Assembly (NCBI GenBank): GCA_026545225.1
Contig: CM048854.1
Location: 27,838,730-27,902,729, forward strand
Length of the DNA stretch: 64,000 nucleotides
Direction of reading: 5' to 3'
DNA from: Cornus controversa
Lineage: Eukaryota; Streptophyta; Magnoliopsida; Cornales; Cornaceae
The notes under the pieces are model-generated. The model saw only the letters and a program-made list of their open reading frames with translations, was not told the DNA's origin and did no database searches. Below, in pieces: positions 58,905-64,000 of this stretch (positions within the stretch are counted from its first letter, which is position 1; every line of letters begins with the position of its first letter). The position numbers were made by a program, and so were the translations under genes.

Positions 58905-61646
58905 TCAGCTTTTGGGCCGAATGATAACACCTTTAATTGCTAGCCCTTTCTTCCACTTCTTACCTTCAGATCCACACAGAGAGAAACCAATTTCTCCAAC
59001 CTTATCTGCTGACGTCTGAAACTGCCCTACTGGGATCTCTATCCATTGTCTTCTTGGCATTTCCATGAAGTTTTTTGCGTGTTCTTGTTTGTTTCCATTG
59101 TCATCAAGTGTAAAGATCACAGGATCTTCCCACCCATTAGCAGAATCTTTCAACATTATAACAAATACAACCTCATAGACAACTCCTGGTGACAGCTTTA
59201 CTGTCTCAATTTTTCCACCAACTTCCAGCCAGCAAACTTCTAGCAGCTCCGCAACTTCAACAAATACATAACTGCCAAATTAAGCACAATTAATTAATTC
59301 TGCCAACACATTAATCTTGTTTTTCAATACATTAAATCTGACTAAAAGTATGTAGATTTTTTATTGTGTTCTGAAAACTGATTTAATTGCATTGAAAAAA
59401 TCTACAGCATGGGTGCAGTGCTGTTATTCTGAAACACTGTAATCATTAAGAATCAAACTAGTACTGTGTATATTAGATGAAACACTTGTGAATTCAATAT
59501 ATCCTAAATTTCATTCCTATGGATTAAATTTTGAAATTTTGTCTATTGTTCCATTCTGTTCTATATATATATATTGATCCGAGAAATTTAGACGCATAGG
59601 AAATCCAAAGGGCAAAGAAGTCAAAGGGTGAGATAAACTACAATGGGAAGATAAGATCACTACTTTACCTCCTACCATTTTACCTCATAATATCTCTCAT
59701 AGGTAGTGTTGGAGAAGGTAACCGAAGAGGTCGATCTACTACTTGAATGCAACTAATAAACACTCACCCATAAAAAGAGGGTCGGGCACATCAAAATATA
59801 TGTAAGCATTCCTACTTGAATACAACTAGTAATCACTCACCTATAGAAAGAGAGTCGGGCACATCAAAAAGTACGCAAACATTAAATACATAATTACTTT
59901 TCTGTTTCATAGATACCAAGCATTGACTTGATCGTCGAAGTGTACCCGGCTGACACCTCGCCAGTGCGGTCACATCTCCTATATCTTGCAAGAAGCTCCC
60001 GTCAAACCGGATCGTGCAGATTCACGCATCAATAGCTAGTGCCATATGTGGGAAACAATTAATTTTTTGAAGAAATTATCGTTCCGATGCGATACGGTTT
60101 GAACCCAGCCGGGAATCGATTGCTGCAAGTTTTCAGTCAAGAGGCATAATTGAATAAAGCTTCAAAAGTGAAATTCACCACATTTTTTCCAGCAGGACAT
60201 ATCTCCTTCATCTGATATTGGATTGAGTCACCATTTTTGCCAAAACAAAGCTAACAAATAGAGCTATGTTGTGGAAAATTTTCTGAATTTTTGGAGTTCA
60301 GGAAAGCTATCCAATCAGTCTGTAAAGTCACAATTTGTATGTTGTCAAAACTTCTCTAAACATGCTTTGGAATTTTGGACATAACTTTTGAACTACACAT
60401 CGAATTAAATTGGGTCATATATAAAAAGAAAGATAATTGGATAAGCTACATGCTAAAAAAAATTTAGCCCAAAAGGAGTTTGTTAAGATAAGGAAAAAGT
60501 TCATTTAAAGTTGTTTTTCCATATTCGGTTTTTCTCATAATAGCAATTAGTAAAACAAGCATAACTTTTTCTTTTCTTATCGAAGATTTTTTTGGAAATC
60601 CACAATGTTGCTAGTAGCTATTCAAAGTTAATAGTCCTATTCTGCAATTCAGTGGGAAGAGCCAAAATTTATCAAACTTGGAATTCAAGGATGCGGACAA
60701 TATATTGATTTTCCAGAGGGAGCATTACGGAGTCATCCACAATCAAAAAGTTAGGGCATATTGACTCGAGATTATTCAAGTCCGGTAATGCATGATTAAA
60801 ACTCCGCTATTAAAGGGTCGAACCTACTCCCCCCCTATTAAAGGGTGAGCTACCATAAGGGTGATCAATAACGTTGAACTACGAACCCCCTGATTAAAGG
60901 GGCGAGCTCATGAAGCTCAAAACTACGAACCCCCTTATTAAAGGGGTGAGACTAAGAGCATCCTTAAAGGACTGAGTGAAGTCTGGCACTACGACGACTC
61001 CCCTTACTAAAGAGATGATAAGCCCCTTGTTAAAGGGGCAAGCTGAATAAGTTTGAGACAATGACTTCTCTTGTTGAAGGGTTGAGACAACAACGATCAG
61101 AAATGTCTAGCCCGGGTTAAAAGCTATACAATTCGACAAAAAATAAGCTCAGTTGAGCTCAGTTTCCGAGTGAAAATATACTCTCCAAAAGAAGTTATAT
61201 CAGATTGAAATTGAAAATGAAGAAAGAGTGGAATCGACTCGATATTCCCTACGTTTGACACGCAAACTCGGGAATGGGGGCAACTAATACGGAAAATTTA
61301 GATTGATAGGAAGTCCAAAGGACAAAGGGGTGAGATAAGCTATAGTTAGAAGATAAGATAACTAATTTACTAATTTACCTCCTAATATCTCTCCTAGGCA
61401 GTGTCGGAGAAGACAACTGAAGGGGTCTCCGACTTGAATGCAACTACTAAACACTTACCTATAAAAAGGAGAGACAGGGCACAAGACGCAAACATTATAT
61501 ACATAATTACTTTTCTGTTTTATAAATATCAAGCAGTTACTTAATCGTTAGAGTGTACGTGGCTAACACCCCGTTGATGCGGTCACATCTCCTCTTTGTT
61601 GCAAGAAGCTCGTGTCAAACCAGATTGTGCAGATTTACGCATCATC

Positions 61647-61694
<48 letters not shown>

Positions 61695-63533
61695 ATGGCA
61701 GTCTATGCTGGATTCCCCAAAAGGTTGTCATCAACATTCTAGCAAAATCAAGTAACATTAAAAGATACTAAGACAGTAAGACATGTGACAAACACTTAAA
61801 CAAATCTCATGATTTCTTTTATGCAAGAATATCAACATAATAGTCAAGCAAAATTTTACAGAAGCAATTAAGGCAAAGCCTAAACAAAGAGAAAAAAGAA
61901 ATAAAGAAATAGAGAGAGAAGAACAATTTTAGTTACCTAATTATCTTAACAATTAAGGCAAAGCCTAAACAAAGAGAAATGGGGAATAGAGAAATTGAGA
62001 GAAAAGAACAATATATAGTTGCCTAAATATTTGAGTAATTTTGTTGGAAAGACTATTTTTTGGTTAAGAAGAACAAAACAAAGAGAGAGAGAATAGAGGA
62101 AAAAAACAAAGGCTCTCTTTTTTGTTTAGAATAGGCAAATAATTGGCAGAGAAACTGAGCTCCCTTTGTTTTTTTTGTTTTGAAAATGATAAAAAAATAA
62201 AAATCAAGAAGAATAGAACAAAATAGAGGAAATTTTTTAAGTTTTGAGTCATACCTTTGAAGTTCAGATTTAGATTATGTTATATTTGAAGTTGGGTTTT
62301 CTTTTTCAATTTTTTTTAAATGCAATTAAGTTAAAGTGTTGGACTTATACTTAAAAACTTTAAATTTATTTGCCAAGAATGTGTTGTACACCCAAATAAA
62401 TTGAGAAAGGATTATTAGATATTTCCTCTACTTACTTGGTTTCTGTTATGGTTTCTTTTAGGTAGGGCCAGTACCAATAACGTTTGTCGGGAGACCAAGT
62501 GATCGAGAGTTCCCTTGCAAACAACATGAAGCAGTTCCTGTTAAACTTCTCTTCAACCCAATACTTCTGCATATATATATATATATATATATAAGAAAAT
62601 TTTGTAACAATAACAGTAGCAAGCAAAACTTACCAGTAACAATGGAAAAGAGGGTAATAATAATAATAATAATGATGATTATTGTTCAAAAATCCTTGAA
62701 AATAATTAATTTTAAAATTCTGCAACTAGTGGCTTTTATTATTTTTGTTTTTTATCAAAAGAAAGTATTTCCACTCTTCGGATGAAGATGAGACTAGTCC
62801 CCTAACTAGTAGCATCAATCATCACATGTGCATAAGCTGAATTTTTTTATTTTATTACTATTTTTTTTTTTTAATTGGCAGAAAGTATTCTCACCCTTTA
62901 GGCAAGACTAGTCCCATCAACACACGCACATCTCACGAGGCAGGTCCGTTGGACAAGTCCGAGTATAATACCCGTATAATTAACTCCAATTATAATACTT
63001 GTGAGTTTAATTAACTCTGCAACGAGCAGACTGAACCCTCTCCCTTTCAATTTGAAAGGAGAGGAAGGCCATTAGGCCTTTGGTGTGCATAAGTTGAATT
63101 GAAGATGGGTCAATTGGGATAAAGTTGATCTATATATGGTAATTAATGTTTGGACCCCAAAACAATAAAAATAAAAATAAAAATAAAAAAATTTTGTTTT
63201 AGAATTCTACAGCTAGCTAGATAGCAATATTGTGGAAAACAATATTGAAGCCTCAAAATTAAAACTGATAACCAAAAAATGACTGCTTGTTATGGAGATG
63301 GGACTTGCCTTGGTCTTCTGGTTCAAGAATACTCCAGCATGGAGCTGATGATAGATCGTCTCTGACTTGTCATCAACCGGTGAATCTGCATCTTTTATAA
63401 TGTTTTCAAAGGCATGAGGGAGAGATCGATTCAATTCTTCATCTTGCCTTTGTGATATTATTGTTGTCTTCTTCCTGGGTTCTTCACTAGTCTGTGAAGC
63501 CTCTTCATGATCTTGTGACCGCCATAACCCCAT
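58905..63533 (-). CDS. PHLOEM PROTEIN 2-like A (PP2-A) lectin
   Basis: Three exons on the minus strand, 63533-63309, 62566-62436 and 59271-58905: 723 nt, 240 residues. Exon 1 is hydrophilic and charged (MGLWRSQDHEEASQTSEE) and ends GVFLNQKTK. Exon 2 starts KYWVEEKFNRNCFMLFAREL and holds SITWSPDKRYWYWPYL, the family's Trp-rich block. Exon 3 carries VEVAELLEVCWLEVGGKIE, LSPGVVYEVVFVI and the C-terminal GLAIKGVIIRPKS. PP2 proteins are N-acetylglucosamine-binding lectins of sieve elements and companion cells. Intron 1 appears to use a GC donor (AAG then GCAAGT); intron 2 is GT-AG and 3.2 kb because of an LTR element. No signal peptide is visible, as usual for PP2-A. A 540-bp family element begins about 118 bp upstream. 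Confidence 0.88.
59575..61647 (+). mobile_element. Non-autonomous gypsy-like LTR retrotransposon (TRIM/LARD)
   Basis: Left LTR 59575-60031 (TGATCCGAGAAATTTAG to ACGCATCA) and right LTR 61285-61644 (TAATACGGAAAATTTAG to ACGCATCA) are related, the right one about 100 bp shorter. After the left LTR comes GTGCCATATGTGGGAAAC, like the gypsy leader normally read as GGCGCCGTCTGTGGGAAAC. Before the right LTR is a purine-rich GGGAATGGGGGCA, a plausible polypurine tract. TATAT on both sides may be the 5-bp duplication but lies in TA-rich DNA. The 1.25-kb interior is non-coding. It sits in intron 2 of the PP2-A gene in antisense orientation. Confidence 0.78.
60800..61095 (+). repeat. Degenerate ATTAAAGGGG repeat array in the retroelement
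   Basis: At least seven irregular repeats of a unit like CCCCTTATTAAAGGGGTGAG, each able to pair as a small hairpin (CCCCTT with AAGGGG), spaced 20 to 60 bases. This is the interior of the non-autonomous LTR element. Confidence 0.75.
61645..61693. repeat. (TA)n(GA)n microsatellite
   Basis: A TA tract of about 20 bases followed by a GA tract of about 28 bases directly after the right LTR. Confidence 0.9.
61694..62435. other. Intron 2 of the PP2-A gene, 5' portion
   Basis: Intronic AT-rich DNA with a local direct repeat (CAATTAAGGCAAAGCCTAAACAAAGAGAAA at about 61866 and 61951, shown here as two copies 85 bp apart). No coding. Confidence 0.5.
62567..63308. other. Intron 1 of the PP2-A gene
   Basis: 742 bp, starting GCAAGT on the minus strand and ending in a TA-rich tract before GCAG. 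It includes an AAT microsatellite at about 62659-62676. No other feature is seen. Confidence 0.6.
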
Positions 63534-63650
63534 CTTTACTCAATTTGGTCTCCCCCCTCCCTCAATCAACACCTAATCTCATCCACCCAAATCCTGCTGC
63601 TTCGTTTTTTTAAAAAAAAAACTCCCTTTCATCTTTAAATGACTTTAGTA

Positions 63651-64000
63651 CTTAGGAAACACGGACACGGACACGGACACGGACGCGGACACGGACACGG
63701 ACACGGACGCGGACACGACACGATATGAATACGGCGATACGGCAAATCTCAAAAAAATAGAATACGAACACGGCAATGATACGTTAAATAAATAAATAAA
63801 TAAAAATATAATATTTTACATAAAATATTAATTTTTATTCTTCAACCATACAATAAATATAGTTAAAGTAATTATACAAAATATAAGAAGTTAAAATCTA
63901 AAAATTCACTATCTTTTTTAATATTTTTTACAATGACTCACTTATTTGAGGGTTTTAAAAATATTTTTGTTTTATTATTAAATGAGCCTTATTTTCTTAT
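63651..64000. mobile_element. 540-bp element, GGACAC family, member 3 (cut by window end)
   Basis: Starts near CTTAGGAAACACGGACACGG, followed by about ten (A)CGGAC hexamers, then ATACGGCGATACGG and the AT-rich interior. It aligns with member 2 at 23185-23460 through TTCAACCATA, AATTATACAAAATATAAG and CTCACTTA. The expected left duplication is ACTTTAGTA (63642-63650). The right end is outside the window. It sits just upstream of the PP2-A gene. Confidence 0.85.

Overview
The window is nuclear DNA of a flowering plant, most likely a woody eudicot. It is AT-rich, its genes are broken by introns with plant splice signals, and the recognisable proteins are plant families: an AKR4-type aldo-keto reductase, an LCAT1-like acyltransferase, a PP2-type phloem lectin and a small plant-specific serine-rich protein. 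No prokaryotic features are present. Genes are sparse and most of the sequence is transposable elements at several nesting levels.

Layout. 1-4987: a hAT-like element tail, then two gypsy-type LTR fragments in inverted orientation. 5650-6700: two LINE reverse-transcriptase remnants. 7200-9883 (-): a complete four-exon aldo-keto reductase gene with a perfect 35-bp inverted repeat just past its stop. 10.4-17.5 kb: short inverted-repeat elements, four of them with 9-bp Mutator-type target duplications, one carrying a SINE. 19.3-33.8 kb and 38.7-57.8 kb: two direct copies of one ancestral segment, each holding the serine-rich gene (-) followed by the LCAT1-like gene (+). 58-63.5 kb (-): a PP2-type lectin gene with a broken PP2 fragment downstream.

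The duplicated segment is the centre of interest, because each copy shows what the other looked like before later insertions. In copy B a 12.0-kb hAT element (38919-50914) has an exact 8-bp target duplication, and copy A retains the empty site. Its transposase gene is split by a 6.9-kb CACTA element (42722-49624) with an exact 3-bp duplication, and that CACTA carries two exons of the Mediator subunit gene MED7. Copy A has a different 5.6-kb CACTA element (27988-33582), carrying the first exons of a CCCH zinc-finger gene; copy B has that empty site. Copy A also gained a hairpin MITE, two elements of a 540-bp family and a hAT MITE. Its LCAT1-like gene is dead: two frameshifts, a lost splice acceptor and a deletion of about 860 bp removing the catalytic core. 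The copy B LCAT1-like gene is intact. Both serine-rich genes are intact, but copy A has a changed TATA box.

The genes do not form one pathway; the shared theme is duplication followed by transposon-driven divergence. Exon boundaries were set by eye from splice consensus and family knowledge, and transposon ends from terminal repeats, target duplications and empty sites.
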